A stretch of 36,194 nucleotides of DNA. Origin: Anaerococcus obesiensis ph10 (GTDB lineage Bacteria; Bacillota; Clostridia; Tissierellales; Peptoniphilaceae). The number at the start of each line of letters is the position of its first letter. Position 1 is the stretch's first letter. The notes beneath the pieces were generated by a model, which was not told the DNA's origin, made no database searches, and saw only the letters and a program-made list of their open reading frames with translations. Shown here one piece after another: positions 24,120-34,600 of the stretch. The position numbers and the translations under genes were made by a program. The stretch covers positions 973,579 to 1,009,772 of the forward strand of contig NZ_HE978531.1 of assembly GCF_000311745.1 (NCBI RefSeq), given 5' to 3'.

Positions 24120-25391
24120 TTACCTATTTAAAAATCCTTTATAGTTTTTCATAGTAAGCATTGCTTCTATTTGTTTCACTGTTTCAAGTATTACACCAAC
24201 AACGATTATTACTGAACTTCCTCCAAAGGATAAGTTTAGTCCTAAAAATCTTGATGATAGTGCTGGTACTATTGTAAGTAGCGCTAACGAAATAGCACCA
24301 ATAAATGTAATTTTATTTCCTACTTTTGCTAGGTAGTCGCTAGTTGGTTTTCCTGGTCTTATTCCTGGAATAAAACCACCATTTTGTTGAAGTTGTTTTG
24401 CATATTCAACTGTATTAAATTGTATCATGTTGTAGAAATAAGCAAATACTAGGATTAGTACAGCTTGTACAACAAGATAAATTACAAAACCATAAGTTGA
24501 TTTGCTAAAGAATTGATTCAATCCTCCATTAGCATTTCCCATAAATAATGAGATTGTTGATGGAATTGCTAATACTGCTGAAGCAAATATTATTGGCATT
24601 ACTCCGCTCATATTTACTTTTACTGGTATATGAGTTGATTGTCCGCCATACATTTTTCTTCCAACTACTCTTTTTGCGTATTGGACTGGTATTTTTCTTT
24701 CTCCTTCTGTAATTTTTACTGTAAATACTACTATAAAAATTACTACAAGTGCCATGATTAAAATTGAAATCCATGTAATTGTATTGTAATGAAGACCAGT
24801 CTTCCAAGTTTTTAATGTTTTAGGTACATTTGCAATGATACCCATAAAGATTATAATTGATACACCATTTCCAATTCCTTTTTCTGTTATGGTTTCTCCC
24901 ATCCATGTAACAAGCATTGTTCCACCGATTAGGACTACATTCATAACTATTTTTTGGAATGGTGTTGCAGATGATAAAGCTGCTCCATATAATCCGTTTG
25001 TTATTGCTATAGCTTGAAATATTGCAAGAAATATTGTCATATATCTTGTATATTTTTGTATAGTTTTTCTTCCTGCTTCGCCTTCTTTTGTTAGCTCTTC
25101 AAGTCTTGGGATTACAACTGTTAATAATTGCATTACGATTGATGCTGTAATGTATGGTTGCACTCCAAGTGCAAATATTGATAGGGTTGAAAGTCCGCCA
25201 CCTGTTAGCATATTTAAATAATCTACAAGTGTTCCTTCCATTCCCTTATATGCTGCTGCTAACTTTTGTGCATCTATAAATGGAATTGGGATGTTATTTC
25301 CTAATCTATATATTAATAACATCACTAGAGTGAAGTAGAATTTTTTTCTTATTTCTTCTTCACCCCAAGCTCTCTTTAGCGTATCTAACAT
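24120..25391 (-). CDS. secY: Preprotein translocase subunit SecY
   Basis: This 423-residue protein is the channel of the Sec translocon in the cytoplasmic membrane. About ten hydrophobic segments are visible, starting with FYFTLVMLLIYRLGNNIPIPF. The plug-region sequence LSIFALGVQPYITASIVMQLL and the cytosolic loop GERKIPVQYAKRVVG are diagnostic. Its ATG overlaps the rplO stop by one base (TAATG). The export cargo in this window includes the SH3 protein and both surface proteins. Confidence 0.97.
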   Translation of the reverse strand: MLDTLKRAWGEEEIRKKFYFTLVMLLIYRLGNNIPIPFIDAQKLAAAYKGMEGTLVDYLNMLTGGGLSTLSIFALGVQPYITASIVMQLLTVVIPRLEELTKEGEAGRKTIQKYTRYMTIFLAIFQAIAITNGLYGAALSSATPFQKIVMNVVLIGGTMLVTWMGETITEKGIGNGVSIIIFMGIIANVPKTLKTWKTGLHYNTITWISILIMALVVIFIVVFTVKITEGERKIPVQYAKRVVGRKMYGGQSTHIPVKVNMSGVMPIIFASAVLAIPSTISLFMGNANGGLNQFFSKSTYGFVIYLVVQAVLILVFAYFYNMIQFNTVEYAKQLQQNGGFIPGIRPGKPTSDYLAKVGNKITFIGAISLALLTIVPALSSRFLGLNLSFGGSSVIIVVGVILETVKQIEAMLTMKNYKGFLNR

Positions 25392-25834
25392 TAGATCACC
25401 TCAGCCTTTCCCCCTTGGGCTGTGATTTTTTCTTCTGCAGATTTTGTAAACTTGTGAGCTTTTACTGTTAATTTCTTTGTGATTTCGCCATCGCCAAGAA
25501 TTTTAATTCCAGCTTTTGCTTTATTTTTATTTAAAATTTTATTTTCAAATAGTAGTTCAGGTGTAACTTCTGTACCGTCTTCAAAAATATCTAAATCACA
25601 TACATTTATTGTTTCGTATTGTTTTCTATTGATATTTTTAAATCCTCTTTTTGGAAGACGTCTAAATAATGGCATTTGGCCACCTTCAAATCCTGGTCTA
25701 ACTCCGCCACCGCTTCTTGAGTTTTGTCCGTCTTGACCACGACCTGCTCTAGTTCCGTTTCCACTTCCTGGACCTCTACCTTTTCTATTTTTTGTTTTTA
25801 GCTTTTGGTTAGGTTTTAAATCGTGAAGTTTCAT
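25391..25834 (-). CDS. rplO: Ribosomal protein uL15
   Basis: This 147-residue late-assembly protein of the 50S subunit is recognised from the Gly/Arg-rich extension [34 protein letters not shown], and the globular C-terminal part with [23 protein letters not shown]. It lies 10 bp after rpmD and overlaps secY by one base. Confidence 0.97.
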   Translation of the reverse strand: MKLHDLKPNQKLKTKNRKGRGPGSGNGTRAGRGQDGQNSRSGGGVRPGFEGGQMPLFRRLPKRGFKNINRKQYETINVCDLDIFEDGTEVTPELLFENKILNKNKAKAGIKILGDGEITKKLTVKAHKFTKSAEEKITAQGGKAEVI

Positions 25835-25844
25835 TTTACACCTC

Positions 25845-26027
25845 CTAGCTTAATTCTTTAACTTCCAACATAAATGGAATTTTGTTTATCATTCCTCTTA
25901 ATGCAGAATTATCTTCTCTAACTACTGTTTGACCAATCTTTCTAAGACCTAGTGCTTTTGCTGTAGCTATTTGATCGTCTTTTCTGCCTATGAAGGATTT
26001 TTTTAATTTGATTTCAACTTTTGCCAT
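25845..26027 (-). CDS. rpmD: Ribosomal protein uL30
   Basis: This 60-residue protein has the short bacterial L30 form: [32 protein letters not shown] followed by [15 protein letters not shown]. It lies between rpsE and rplO with 10-bp gaps on each side. Confidence 0.95.
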   Translation of the reverse strand: MAKVEIKLKKSFIGRKDDQIATAKALGLRKIGQTVVREDNSALRGMINKIPFMLEVKELS

Positions 26028-26037
26028 AGAATACTCC

Positions 26038-26544
26038 TTAATAATCGAATTCTTCTATTGATTTACCACGTAATCTTGCAACTTCTTCTACTGTTTTCAT
26101 AGAAGCAAAAGCTTTTAAGCAAGCATTAATGATATTTTTTGGATTTGATGAACCTAAGTTTTTAGCTCTGATGTCCTTGTATCCTGCAAGTTCACAGATA
26201 GCACGAACTGGTCCACCAGCTATGATTCCTGTACCTTCTTTAGCTGGCATTAATAGTACAGATCCTGCACCTTTGTTTGCCAATATTCTGTGTGGAACTG
26301 TAGTGTTTACTATAGGAACTGTAACCATGTGTTTTTTTCCATCTTCTGTTGCTTTTCTTATAGCTTCAGGAACTTCTGTAGCTTTTCCTGTTCCTACTCC
26401 TACATGTCCATTTTGATCTCCTACTACCACTAGGGCAGCAAATCTCATGTTACGTCCACCTTTTACAGTTTTTGCAACTCTATTTATACTAACTACTCTA
26501 TCTTCGAGGTTTAGTTTGTCTACATCTTGTTTTAATAAATACAT
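26038..26544 (-). CDS. rpsE: Ribosomal protein uS5
   Basis: This 168-residue 30S protein matters for mRNA unwinding and decoding fidelity. Diagnostic are [27 protein letters not shown] and the C-terminal [24 protein letters not shown]. The ATG follows GGGAGG. Residues before [18 protein letters not shown] form a short N-terminal tail. Confidence 0.97.
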   Translation of the reverse strand: MYLLKQDVDKLNLEDRVVSINRVAKTVKGGRNMRFAALVVVGDQNGHVGVGTGKATEVPEAIRKATEDGKKHMVTVPIVNTTVPHRILANKGAGSVLLMPAKEGTGIIAGGPVRAICELAGYKDIRAKNLGSSNPKNIINACLKAFASMKTVEEVARLRGKSIEEFDY

Positions 26545-26559
26545 CTAAATCCTCCCTCG

Positions 26560-26925
26560 TTAAAACTTAAGACCATTTTCTCTTGCTGCTTCAGCTAGGG
26601 CTTTTACTTTTCCGTGATAAAGATATCCGTTTCTATCAAAAACAACCTCTTCGATTCCTTTATCAAGTGCAACTTTTGCTATCATTTCGCCAACTTTTGT
26701 GGCAGCTTCTATATTTGCACAATTTTCTAAACCTTCGTTTACTTCTTTTTGTAATGTATTTGCACTTGCAAGTGTTACTTGTGCATCATCATCTATTAAT
26801 TGTGCGTATATATTAGTATTTGATTTGTAGACACTAAGTCTTGGTTTTTGAGCAGTTCCACTGACTTTATTTCTAACTCTATATTTACGAGTTTTTAATC
26901 TTTGCTCTTTTGTTTTTTTAGCCAT
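26560..26925 (-). CDS. rplR: Ribosomal protein uL18
   Basis: This 121-residue protein brings 5S rRNA into the 50S subunit. It shows the basic N-terminus [20 protein letters not shown] and [19 protein letters not shown], and ends [24 protein letters not shown], all typical. It lies 9 bp after rplF. Confidence 0.96.
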   Translation of the reverse strand: MAKKTKEQRLKTRKYRVRNKVSGTAQKPRLSVYKSNTNIYAQLIDDDAQVTLASANTLQKEVNEGLENCANIEAATKVGEMIAKVALDKGIEEVVFDRNGYLYHGKVKALAEAARENGLKF

Positions 26926-26934
26926 TATTGCCCC

Positions 26935-27474
26935 CTACTTACCTGTCTTACCAACTTTTCTTCTAATATGCTCACCTTCGTAACGGATTCCTTTACCTTT
27001 ATATGGTTCAGGTTTTCTCCAGTTTCTAATGTTTGCTGCATATTGTCCAACAAGTTGTTTATTGATTCCTTTTACAACGATAGTTCTATCGTTAGGAACT
27101 TCTACTTCAATTCCTTCAGGATCGTCCATTTTAACTTGGTGTGAAAATCCTAGATTCATTACTAGGGTTTTACCTTGTTTTTGGGCTCTATATCCTGTTC
27201 CTTCTATTTGAAGAGTTTTTTGATAACCTTCTGTTACTCCCAAAACCATATTAGCAATTAATGATCTGTAAAGACCATGTTCTTGGTTTTCGATTTTTGT
27301 AGGATTTTCAGAAGTCATTACTAATAACTCGTTTTCTTCTTGTTCAAGTTTCAAGTTTTTTGATACTAATTGAGAATCTTCACCTTTTGGTCCTTTAACT
27401 GTAACCAAATTGTCTTTAACATCAATAGTTACTCCAGAAGGGATTTCAATTGGTTTTTTACCTATTCTTGACAT
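26935..27474 (-). CDS. rplF: Ribosomal protein uL6
   Basis: This 179-residue protein has two similar domains near the factor-binding stalk base. The first opens MSRIGKKPIEIPSGVTIDV..VTVKGPKGE. The second ends in the signature KPEPYKGKGIRYEGEHIRRKVGK. It lies 10 bp after rpsH. Confidence 0.97.
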   Translation of the reverse strand: MSRIGKKPIEIPSGVTIDVKDNLVTVKGPKGEDSQLVSKNLKLEQEENELLVMTSENPTKIENQEHGLYRSLIANMVLGVTEGYQKTLQIEGTGYRAQKQGKTLVMNLGFSHQVKMDDPEGIEVEVPNDRTIVVKGINKQLVGQYAANIRNWRKPEPYKGKGIRYEGEHIRRKVGKTGK

Positions 27475-27484
27475 TTATTCCTCC

Positions 27485-27880
27485 TTACCATACATAACAC
27501 ATAACTTCGCCGCCGACATTTGCCTCTCTTGCAGCTTTATCTGTTAATAGTCCTTTTGATGTTGAGATTATTGCAATTCCAAGTCCATCTAAAACTTTTG
27601 GTACTTCATTTGCTTTTACATAAACTCTTAATCCTGGTTTAGAAATTCTTCTAAGTCCTGATATAACTTTTTCGCCTTCTTCTGCGTATTTTAAGTCTAT
27701 TGTAAGAATACCTTGCTTATTGTCTTCTTCTACATCAAATCCTTTGATGTAACCTTCGTCTAATAGAATTTGAGCAATAGCACGTTTCTCATTAGAAGAT
27801 GGTAAGCTTACAGATAAATGATTAGCTTTGTTACCATTTCTTATTCTTGTTAGCATATCCGCAATTGGATCTGTCATCAT
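27485..27880 (-). CDS. rpsH: Ribosomal protein uS8
   Basis: This 131-residue primary 16S-binding protein is recognised from [16 protein letters not shown] at the N-terminus and [28 protein letters not shown] at the C-terminus. Two adjacent ATGs are possible; the first lies 9 nt after GGAGG and is listed. In many bacteria S8 also represses the spc operon. Confidence 0.96.
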   Translation of the reverse strand: MMTDPIADMLTRIRNGNKANHLSVSLPSSNEKRAIAQILLDEGYIKGFDVEEDNKQGILTIDLKYAEEGEKVISGLRRISKPGLRVYVKANEVPKVLDGLGIAIISTSKGLLTDKAAREANVGGEVMCYVW

Positions 27881-27898
27881 AATTATTTTCCTCCTAAC

Positions 27899-28084
27899 TT
27901 ACCAGCTTGCTTTTCTTACTCCAGGAATTTCACCTTTGTTTGCGAGCTCTCTAAAGCATACACGGCAAATACCGTATTTTCTTAATACAGAATGTGGTCT
28001 TCCACAAATCTTGCATCTTGAATATGCTCTTGTACTATATTTTGGCTTTCTTTTTTGTTTCGCAATCATTGACTTTTTTGCCAT
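27899..28084 (-). CDS. rpsN: Ribosomal protein uS14, zinc-binding type
   Basis: This short 61-residue S14 carries intact zinc ligands in [20 protein letters not shown] (CxxC-x12-CxxC). It is the type Z form found in the spc operon of Firmicutes. The [16 protein letters not shown] start follows a strong site 11 bp after rplE. Confidence 0.96.
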   Translation of the reverse strand: MAKKSMIAKQKRKPKYSTRAYSRCKICGRPHSVLRKYGICRVCFRELANKGEIPGVRKASW

Positions 28085-28095
28085 TTTTTGCTCCT

Positions 28096-28638
28096 TTATT
28101 TTCTGTAAGGCATTCCCATTAATGTTAAGAATGCTTTAGCTTCTTCATCAGTTTCTGCTGTTGTTACAAATGTAATATCCATACCATGTAAGAAATCAAC
28201 GTCATCATAGTTAATTTCTGGGAATATTAATTGTTCCTTGATTCCTAATGAATAATTTCCTCTTCCATCAAATGAATTTGGATTAATTCCTCTGAAGTCT
28301 CTAACTCTTGGTAGAGAAATTGAAATTAATTTATCCATAAAATCATACATTTTTTCTCCTCTAAGAGTTACCTTTGTACCTATTGGTTGGCCTTCTCTTA
28401 GTTTGAAGTTTGATACAGATTTTTTTGCTTTTATTTCAATTGGTTGTTGACCTGTAATAAGTGCAAGTTCATTTTTTGCCTTGTTTAAAATGTTTTTGTT
28501 ATCTTTAGCTTCGCCAAGTCCGATATTTATAACAATTTTTTCAAGTTTTGGTACTTGCATTAAGTTTTCATAACCGAATTGATCCACAAGTCCTTTAACA
28601 ACTTCTGATTTATATTTTTCTTTTAATCTACTTGTCAT
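28096..28638 (-). CDS. rplE: Ribosomal protein uL5
   Basis: This 180-residue protein binds 5S rRNA and contacts the P-site tRNA. Diagnostic are [58 protein letters not shown] and the C-terminal [26 protein letters not shown]. It lies 17 bp after rplX. Confidence 0.97.
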   Translation of the reverse strand: MTSRLKEKYKSEVVKGLVDQFGYENLMQVPKLEKIVINIGLGEAKDNKNILNKAKNELALITGQQPIEIKAKKSVSNFKLREGQPIGTKVTLRGEKMYDFMDKLISISLPRVRDFRGINPNSFDGRGNYSLGIKEQLIFPEINYDDVDFLHGMDITFVTTAETDEEAKAFLTLMGMPYRK

Positions 28639-28655
28639 AATTACTCCTTTTGGAT

Positions 28656-28964
28656 CTAATCGAATTTTTCGTCAGTTTTTTTGCAAACTCTAACTTTTTT
28701 TCCATCGATTATTTCAGTTGATGTTCTTACACCTTTTTTCAAGCTTTCTGAGTATAGTAGAACTTTTGATGCTGAGATTTTTCCTTCTCTTTCAAATCTT
28801 CCACTTTCTTCTCCCATTTGTCTTGCTTTTTGGTGTTTAGTTTGAATGTTTGCACCTTCAACTATTACTCTATTTTCCTTAGGAAATGCTTTAATAACTT
28901 CTCCTACGTGTCCTTTGTATTCACCTGATATTACTTGGACTTTATCGCCTTTTTTAATATGCAT
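28656..28964 (-). CDS. rplX: Ribosomal protein uL24
   Basis: This 102-residue assembly initiator of the 50S subunit has a KOW motif ([20 protein letters not shown]) at the N-terminus and the [12 protein letters not shown] segment. It ends with an unremarkable charged tail. The gap after rplN is 9 bp. Confidence 0.96.
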   Translation of the reverse strand: MHIKKGDKVQVISGEYKGHVGEVIKAFPKENRVIVEGANIQTKHQKARQMGEESGRFEREGKISASKVLLYSESLKKGVRTSTEIIDGKKVRVCKKTDEKFD

Positions 28965-28973
28965 TTAATCCTC

Positions 28974-29342
28974 CTATAATACTTCCGGTGCAAGTGAGAT
29001 AATTCTCATGAATCCTTCATGACGAAGTTCTCTTGTTACTGGCCCGAATATACGAGTTCCTACAGGTGATTTGTCATCTTTTACTATTACAGCAGCGTTG
29101 TCATCAAATTTTATATATGATCCATCGCTTCTTTTAACTCCTCTTGAAGTTCTTACTATAACAGCTTTTACAACTTCACCTTTTTTTACCGCTCCACCGG
29201 GTGTTGCACTTTTAACTGAACAAGTAACTATATCCCCAATGTTTGCGTATCTTCTTCCGGCTCCTCCAAGAACTTTGATAACTGAAAGTTCTCTTGCTCC
29301 GGAGTTATCTGCTACTCTCATACGAGATTCTTGTTGTATCAT
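28974..29342 (-). CDS. rplN: Ribosomal protein uL14
   Basis: This 122-residue protein forms an intersubunit bridge. The sequence is highly conserved: [40 protein letters not shown], and the ending [23 protein letters not shown]. It lies 19 bp after rpsQ. Confidence 0.97.
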   Translation of the reverse strand: MIQQESRMRVADNSGARELSVIKVLGGAGRRYANIGDIVTCSVKSATPGGAVKKGEVVKAVIVRTSRGVKRSDGSYIKFDDNAAVIVKDDKSPVGTRIFGPVTRELRHEGFMRIISLAPEVL

Positions 29343-29361
29343 AATAATCTCCTTTACCTAA

Positions 29362-29622
29362 TTAAGCACGAACCGCAGTTTCGTTAATTTTAACTAGTCT
29401 CCATCTTTTTGTCTTTGCTAATGGTCTAGTTTCCATTATTGTTACTGTATCGCCAACTCTAGCTTCATTGTTCTCATCGTGAGCTTTATATTTCTTACTT
29501 ACTTTTAATCTTTTCTTGTATACAGGGTGTTGGATTTTTGTTTCAACTTTTACTGTGATTGTTTTATCCATCTTATCTGATACAACTACTCCTTGAACGG
29601 ATCTTCTACTATTTCTTTCCAT
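29362..29622 (-). CDS. rpsQ: Ribosomal protein uS17
   Basis: This protein of about 86 residues begins at the ATG complementary to 29620-29622 ([20 protein letters not shown]). An adjacent TTG one codon earlier is possible, as it lies 6 nt after GGAGG. The OB-fold motifs [21 protein letters not shown] and [18 protein letters not shown] are typical. Confidence 0.95.
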   Translation of the reverse strand: MERNSRRSVQGVVVSDKMDKTITVKVETKIQHPVYKKRLKVSKKYKAHDENNEARVGDTVTIMETRPLAKTKRWRLVKINETAVRA

Positions 29623-29626
29623 CAAG

Positions 29627-29833
29627 TTAAGCCTCCTTATTTATATTGAGCTTTCTCTCTGTTTGGATTGTTTTTACTCTAGCTATATCTTTTTTAACAT
29701 TTCCAATAGCAGCTGGGTTTTCAAGTTGACCTGTAGCCATTTGGAAACGAAGATTAAATAATTCAGATTGTAAATCGAAAAGTTTTTTATTTAATTCGCT
29801 TTCACTTAATTTTCTGATTTCTACTGCTTTCAT
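29627..29833 (-). CDS. rpmC: Ribosomal protein uL29
   Basis: A 68-residue two-helix protein at the tunnel exit, a docking site for trigger factor and [36 protein letters not shown] is diagnostic. Its ATG overlaps the rplP stop by one base (TAATG). Confidence 0.95.
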   Translation of the reverse strand: MKAVEIRKLSESELNKKLFDLQSELFNLRFQMATGQLENPAAIGNVKKDIARVKTIQTERKLNINKEA

Positions 29834-30264
29834 TAAGCTTCCTCCACTTCTTTGACCTCAAGCCTTTTAACGAATTTTGTTTTGATTGGAAGTTTTTGTG
29901 CTGCAAGTCTCATAGCTTCTCTTGCTACTTCTTCGCTTACTCCACTCATCTCAAACAACATTCTACCTGGTTTTACTACTGCTACCCAATATTCTGGAGC
30001 ACCTTTACCAGATCCCATTCTTACTTCTGCTGGCTTCTTTGATACTGGTTTATCTGGAAATACTTTTATCCAAATATTTCCGCCTCTTTTTATATATCTT
30101 GTCATAGCACGTCTTGCAGCCTCTATTTGGTTTGCTGTAAGCCATGTGCTACCAAGTGATTGTAATCCGTATTCACCATAAGAAAGTGTATTGCCTTTTT
30201 GGGCTTTACCTTTCATTCTTCCTCTATGTTGTCTACGATATTTTACTCTTTTAGGCATTAACAT
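29833..30264 (-). CDS. rplP: Ribosomal protein uL16
   Basis: This 143-residue protein lies near the A-site tRNA elbow. It shows [19 protein letters not shown], then [27 protein letters not shown] and [12 protein letters not shown]. An ATG two codons downstream also fits the family; the first, 10 nt after GGAGG, is listed. A 29-bp gap separates it from rpsC. Confidence 0.96.
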   Translation of the reverse strand: MLMPKRVKYRRQHRGRMKGKAQKGNTLSYGEYGLQSLGSTWLTANQIEAARRAMTRYIKRGGNIWIKVFPDKPVSKKPAEVRMGSGKGAPEYWVAVVKPGRMLFEMSGVSEEVAREAMRLAAQKLPIKTKFVKRLEVKEVEEA

Positions 30265-30293
30265 AATCTTGTTTCCTCCTTGAGATAATAATC

Positions 30294-31019
30294 TTATCTA
30301 TCGTTATTTCTTCTATTTGGACGTCTTTTCTTATTTCTTCTGTTTTGCTTTGGTTGTTTGATGTCTGGAATTCTTTTTGCTTTTTCTCCAGGAAGAACTT
30401 CTCCTCTGTTTATCCAAACTTTACATCCGATTTTACCGTATTGGGTATCTGCTTCTGCAAAACCATAATCAACATCTGCTCTTAGTGTTTGAAGTGGTAC
30501 TTTTCCTTCGTTGTATCCTTCACTTCTTGCCATATCAGCTCCACCAAGTCTACCAGATACTTGTGTTTTAATTCCTACAGCTCCAGCTCTCATTGTTCTT
30601 TGAACTGCTTGTTTCATAGCACGTCTAAATGTGATACGATTCTCAAGTTGTGCTGCAATGTTTTCAGCTACTAATTGGGCATCAACGTCTTGGTTTTTAA
30701 TTTCTTCAACGTTTATGATTACTCTTTTACCTGGAGCGATTTTTTCAACTTTTTTCTTTAATTCTTCAACTCCTGCTCCACCCTTGCCGATTACCATTCC
30801 TGGCTTTCCGGTGTAAACTGAAACTTTTATGTTATTTACTGCTCTTTCAATTTCTATATCAGAAATTCCTGCATCGTAAACTTCTTTTTTAACTAATTCT
30901 CTTATCTTATGATCTTCTACTAAAAGTTCAGAAAAGTCTTTTTTATTTGCATACCATTTAGAGTCCCATTCTTTAATTACGCCAACTCTAAAACCTTTAG
31001 GATTTACTTTTTGACCCAT
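30294..31019 (-). CDS. rpsC: Ribosomal protein uS3
   Basis: This 241-residue protein lines the mRNA entry channel. It starts [20 protein letters not shown], has the KH motif [16 protein letters not shown] (about 75-90) and [12 protein letters not shown], and ends in a very basic tail ([16 protein letters not shown]). It follows rplV by 2 bp, implying coupled translation. Confidence 0.97.
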   Translation of the reverse strand: MGQKVNPKGFRVGVIKEWDSKWYANKKDFSELLVEDHKIRELVKKEVYDAGISDIEIERAVNNIKVSVYTGKPGMVIGKGGAGVEELKKKVEKIAPGKRVIINVEEIKNQDVDAQLVAENIAAQLENRITFRRAMKQAVQRTMRAGAVGIKTQVSGRLGGADMARSEGYNEGKVPLQTLRADVDYGFAEADTQYGKIGCKVWINRGEVLPGEKAKRIPDIKQPKQNRRNKKRRPNRRNNDR

Positions 31020-31021
31020 TA

Positions 31022-31369
31022 TTATGCCTCCTCTACTTCTTCTTGTGTAAGAACTACGCCTATGTGAGATGATCTCTTAAGGATTGGATAAGCTGCACCC
31101 TTTGCCTTAGGTCTCCATCTTTTCATAGTTGGAGCGTCGTTTGCGAAGGCTTTTTTAACAATAAGATTTTCTCTAGATAATCCGTTATTGTTTTCTGCAT
31201 TTGCTATTGCACTTTTTAGTACATCTGAAAGTAGTCTAGCACCTTTTTTATTTGTAAATCTTAAAATATTAAGTGCTTCGTCTACTTGTTTACCTCTAAT
31301 TTCTCTACATATATAATTAACTTTAAGAGGAGATATTCTTACATATTTAGCTGTTGCTTTAACTTCCAT
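31022..31369 (-). CDS. rplV: Ribosomal protein uL22
   Basis: This 115-residue protein extends a beta hairpin into the exit tunnel. [21 protein letters not shown] opens it, and the hairpin region [21 protein letters not shown] is clear. It lies 10 bp after rpsS in the normal S10 order. Confidence 0.96.
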   Translation of the reverse strand: MEVKATAKYVRISPLKVNYICREIRGKQVDEALNILRFTNKKGARLLSDVLKSAIANAENNNGLSRENLIVKKAFANDAPTMKRWRPKAKGAAYPILKRSSHIGVVLTQEEVEEA

Positions 31370-31379
31370 TTATACTCTC

Positions 31380-31667
31380 CTAACTTAATTTTGATTTCAT
31401 TTCTGTTGCTTTTTTAGCATGGCCTTTGAAAGTTCTTGTTGGAACGAACTCTCCAAGTTTATGTCCAACCATATCTTCTGTTATATATATTGGAACATGC
31501 TTTCTACCATCGTGAACTGCTATAGTATGTTCTACAAATTCAGGAAATATTGTAGAACGTCTTGACCAAGTTTTAACTACCTTTTTGTCATTTTTTTCAT
31601 TTAATGCTTCAATTTTTTTCATTAAATGTTCATCGACAAAAGGTCCTTTTTTTAGTGATCTAGCCAT
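31380..31667 (-). CDS. rpsS: Ribosomal protein uS19
   Basis: This 95-residue protein of the 30S head is recognised from [48 protein letters not shown] and [15 protein letters not shown]. It lies 9 bp after rplB. Confidence 0.97.
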   Translation of the reverse strand: MARSLKKGPFVDEHLMKKIEALNEKNDKKVVKTWSRRSTIFPEFVEHTIAVHDGRKHVPIYITEDMVGHKLGEFVPTRTFKGHAKKATEMKSKLS

Positions 31668-31676
31668 TAAATCCCC

Positions 31677-32510
31677 CTATTTTTCGTTTCTTCTTCTTAC
31701 TATATATTTAGAAGATTTATTTTTCTTTTTTCTTGTTTTAAGACCAAGTGCTGGTTTACCCCATGGTGTTGATGGTGCTGGTCTTCCTACTGGTGTTCTA
31801 CCTTCACCACCACCGTGTGGATGGTCTACTGGGTTCATTGCTGATCCTCTTACGTGTGGTCTTTGTCCCAAGTATCTTGTTTTTCCAGCTTTACCAATTC
31901 TTACTAATTCGTGTTCAATGTTTCCAACCATTCCGATTGTAGCTTTACAATCATTGTGGATTAGTCTTGTTTCTCCACTTGGTAATTTTACTGTTGCAAA
32001 TCTTCCTTCTTTAGCCATAAGTTGAGCAGAAACTCCTGCACTTCTTACAAGGATTGCTCCTCTTCCTGCTTTAAGTTCGATATTGTGGATTTGTGTACCT
32101 ACTGGAATATCTTTTAACTCAAGTGCATTACCTGGTTTAATATCTGCTTCTTTTCCACTTTCAACTACATCTCCAACTTTTAAATTTCTTGGAGCAAGTA
32201 TATATCTTTTTTCTCCATCAGCATAAGCTAAAAGAGCAATATTTGCTGATCTGTTTGGATCATATTCAATAGCTTTTACTCTTGCTGGTATATTATCTTT
32301 GTTTCTTTTGAAATCAATGATTCTATATTTTCTTTTAGCTCCACCACCTCTATGGCGAACTGTTATTCTACCAGTATTATTTCTTCCACCTGATTTTCTT
32401 AAATCAGTTGTTAGAGATTTTTCTGGTGCTTTTTTTGTAATTTCACTGTATGTCATAACAGACATATTTCTGTGTCCGTTTGATGTTGGTTTTAATTTTC
32501 TTATAGGCAT
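31677..32510 (-). CDS. rplB: Ribosomal protein uL2
   Basis: This 277-residue protein is needed for subunit association and peptidyl transfer. It carries the conserved [18 protein letters not shown] near residue 40 and the C-terminal [18 protein letters not shown] with the functionally important histidine. The length is normal and it lies 11 bp after rplW. Confidence 0.97.
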   Translation of the reverse strand: MPIRKLKPTSNGHRNMSVMTYSEITKKAPEKSLTTDLRKSGGRNNTGRITVRHRGGGAKRKYRIIDFKRNKDNIPARVKAIEYDPNRSANIALLAYADGEKRYILAPRNLKVGDVVESGKEADIKPGNALELKDIPVGTQIHNIELKAGRGAILVRSAGVSAQLMAKEGRFATVKLPSGETRLIHNDCKATIGMVGNIEHELVRIGKAGKTRYLGQRPHVRGSAMNPVDHPHGGGEGRTPVGRPAPSTPWGKPALGLKTRKKKNKSSKYIVRRRNEK

Positions 32511-32521
32511 TTAAATCCTCC

Positions 32522-32815
32522 CTACATTCCGTCGAAGTATTCAATTGCTTCAGAATCTTCAGTTAATGTAACATAAGCTTTTTTCCAATCAGCTTTTTTA
32601 CCATAACCATATCTAGTTCTAACTTTTTTACCAGTAAAGTTTAAAGTTCTTACTTTTTTAACTTTTACTCCTTCAAAGATAGTTTCGATTGCGTGTTTGA
32701 TTTCTGCTTTGTTTGCATTTTTGTCTACTTCAAAAGTGTATTTATTTTCTTCAATTAATTCCATACTTTTTTCAGTAATTATTGGTCTTTTTACTATATC
32801 GTAAGGTGATTTCAT
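32522..32815 (-). CDS. rplW: Ribosomal protein uL23
   Basis: This 97-residue tunnel-exit protein is a docking site for SRP and trigger factor. It opens YDIVKRPIITEKSMELIEENKYTFEVDKNANK, and the RTRYGYGKKADWKKAYVTL loop is typical. Its ATG overlaps the rplD stop by one base (TAATG). Confidence 0.96.
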   Translation of the reverse strand: MKSPYDIVKRPIITEKSMELIEENKYTFEVDKNANKAEIKHAIETIFEGVKVKKVRTLNFTGKKVRTRYGYGKKADWKKAYVTLTEDSEAIEYFDGM

Positions 32816-33438
32816 TATATAAATACCTCCTCAAGTTTGTTTATTGCATCTTTTGTAATAACAAGTTTGTCATGTCTTAAAAGATCATATACATTGATTA
32901 AGTTTGCTTTTTCTACGTTGCATCCTTCAATGTTTCTAAATGATCTATAAACTTTGTCATCATTTTCAGCAATAACTACATAAGCTTTTTTGTTTGCATT
33001 AATGTTATTTAAAATTTCATTAGCTTCTTTAGTTTTGTATGAATCAAGTTTTAATTCATCAAGTACGATTAATTCATTATCATTTACTTTTGAAGTTAAA
33101 ACTGAGTAAAGAGCTTTTCTTCTCATTTTCTTAGGAATTTTGTAGCTATAGTCTCTTGGCTTTGGCGCAAATACAATTCCACCACCTGTATAGTGAGGAG
33201 CTCTTATAGATCCTTGTCTAGCTCTACCTGTTCCTTTTTGTCTAAATGGCTTTCTTCCACCACCTCTTACTTCTGCACGAGTCTTAGCGGATTGTGTGCC
33301 TTGTCTTTTATTAGCTAGTTGGTTTTTAACTGTATCATAAACAGCTGTTTCAGCAATTTCTGCTGCAAAAAGAGTTTCATTTAACTCGATTTCACCAACA
33401 TTTTCTCCTTTAATATTTAAAACTTCTACTTTAGGCAT
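32815..33438 (-). CDS. rplD: Ribosomal protein uL4
   Basis: This 207-residue protein's extended loop (EVRGGGRKPFRQKGTGRARQ, about 60-80) reaches the exit tunnel. In several bacteria L4 represses its own S10 operon; the structured rpsJ leader here is a candidate site. It lies 13 bp after rplC. Confidence 0.96.
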   Translation of the reverse strand: MPKVEVLNIKGENVGEIELNETLFAAEIAETAVYDTVKNQLANKRQGTQSAKTRAEVRGGGRKPFRQKGTGRARQGSIRAPHYTGGGIVFAPKPRDYSYKIPKKMRRKALYSVLTSKVNDNELIVLDELKLDSYKTKEANEILNNINANKKAYVVIAENDDKVYRSFRNIEGCNVEKANLINVYDLLRHDKLVITKDAINKLEEVFI

Positions 33439-33451
33439 TTATTCCTCCTTA

Positions 33452-34081
33452 TTATAGGCTCTTTGTTGCTTGTTTAACTTGAACAAGTCCACCTTTTGGT
33501 CCTGGAACTGCGCCTTTAACTAGGATGTAGCTGTCTTCTGTGTTTACTTTAACAACTTTTAGGTTTTGAACTGTTACACGTTCATGTCCCATTTTTCCAG
33601 AGCCTTTTCTACCTTTGAACACTCTAGCTGGATCAGAACCTGCTGCTCTTGCTCCTGCTACTCTGTGTGATTTAGAACCGTGGCTTGCTGGTCCTCTTCC
33701 ATAATTCCATCTTTTGATAGCACCTTGTGTTCCTTTTCCTTTAGAAATAGCAGTAATATCTACTAATTCACCTTCTTCAAATTGGTCAACACTAAGTGTA
33801 TCTCCAGGATTTAATTCAGATTTTTCATCAAGTCTAACTTCTCTTAAAAATCTTTTATAAGAAGCGCCAGCCTTGTCAAAGTGTCCTTTGATAGGTTTTT
33901 TTACATTTTTTTCTTTTTTGTCATGATAACCGATTTGGATTGAATTGTAACCATCAACTTCTTCTGATTTAACTTGAACTATTACATTCTCATCAGCTTT
34001 AAGTACAGTTACAGGTGTAACAACACCATCTTCATCAATGACTTGAGTCATGCCTACTTTTGTTGTAAATATACTCTTCAT
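33452..34081 (-). CDS. rplC: Ribosomal protein uL3
   Basis: This 209-residue protein starts MKSIFTTKVGMTQVIDEDG and carries the loop reaching the peptidyl-transferase region (WNYGRGPASHGSKSHR, then GKMGHERVTVQNL). A 65-bp gap, the largest in the S10 portion, separates it from rpsJ and holds only a ribosome binding site that I can recognise. Confidence 0.97.
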   Translation of the reverse strand: MKSIFTTKVGMTQVIDEDGVVTPVTVLKADENVIVQVKSEEVDGYNSIQIGYHDKKEKNVKKPIKGHFDKAGASYKRFLREVRLDEKSELNPGDTLSVDQFEEGELVDITAISKGKGTQGAIKRWNYGRGPASHGSKSHRVAGARAAGSDPARVFKGRKGSGKMGHERVTVQNLKVVKVNTEDSYILVKGAVPGPKGGLVQVKQATKSL

Positions 34082-34146
34082 TTGAGTACCTCCTTAATTA
34101 CAGCGGATTGATCCAAAATTATTTGGAAAACCTTCAATCATTCTAA

Positions 34147-34455
34147 TTACAGTTTTATTTCTATGTCAACACCAGCTGGTAAATTCAATTTCTTTAGAGA
34201 ATCTAAAGTTTTTGCATTTGGTCCAATGATGTCGATTAATCTTTTGTGTGTTCTTTGTTCAAACTGTTCTCTTGAGTCTTTGTATTTGTGAACCGCACGA
34301 AGAATTGTTATTACTTCTTTTTCAGTTGGTAATGGAATAGGTCCACTTACTTTTGCTCCTGATCTTTTTACCGCTTCAACGATTTTCTCTGCAGAGCTGT
34401 CAATTATTTCATGATCATACGCTCTTAGTCTAATTCTTATCTTTTGATTAGCCAT
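34147..34455 (-). CDS. rpsJ: Ribosomal protein uS10
   Basis: This 102-residue protein also acts in NusB-dependent antitermination. [23 protein letters not shown] and [36 protein letters not shown] are diagnostic. It is the first gene of the S10-spc-alpha array; the ATG lies 4 nt after AGGAGG. No tuf gene precedes it; a mobile-element remnant does. Confidence 0.97.
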   Translation of the reverse strand: MANQKIRIRLRAYDHEIIDSSAEKIVEAVKRSGAKVSGPIPLPTEKEVITILRAVHKYKDSREQFEQRTHKRLIDIIGPNAKTLDSLKKLNLPAGVDIEIKL

Positions 34456-34594
34456 TTTTCCTCCTTTTGATGTGCCACCCTACCGGGCGTTTAATTATAT
34501 TTGGAAAGCACTAGAGATTTTTCTCTAGCTTGCTTGGTGGAAATTACCTTCCACATCTGGCTTAGTGTGAAAGCAACCTCCCACTTCATAGCAC
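34456..34594 (-). promoter_or_regulatory. Structured 5' leader of the S10 operon
   Basis: About 140 nt between the predicted transcription start and rpsJ. The mRNA can form a long hairpin (34506-34535: AAGCA + CTAGAGA, AAAA loop, with a 2-nt bulge) and a second one (34537-34554: GTGGAA/TTCCAC). A third, GC-rich one (about 34474-34487: CGCCC-GGTA-GGGTG) lies just before the ribosome binding site. GTGGGAGGTTGC lies near the 5' end. This fits an autoregulatory leader, possibly bound by L4; that role is inference. Confidence 0.55.
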
Positions 34595-34600
34595 TTAAAT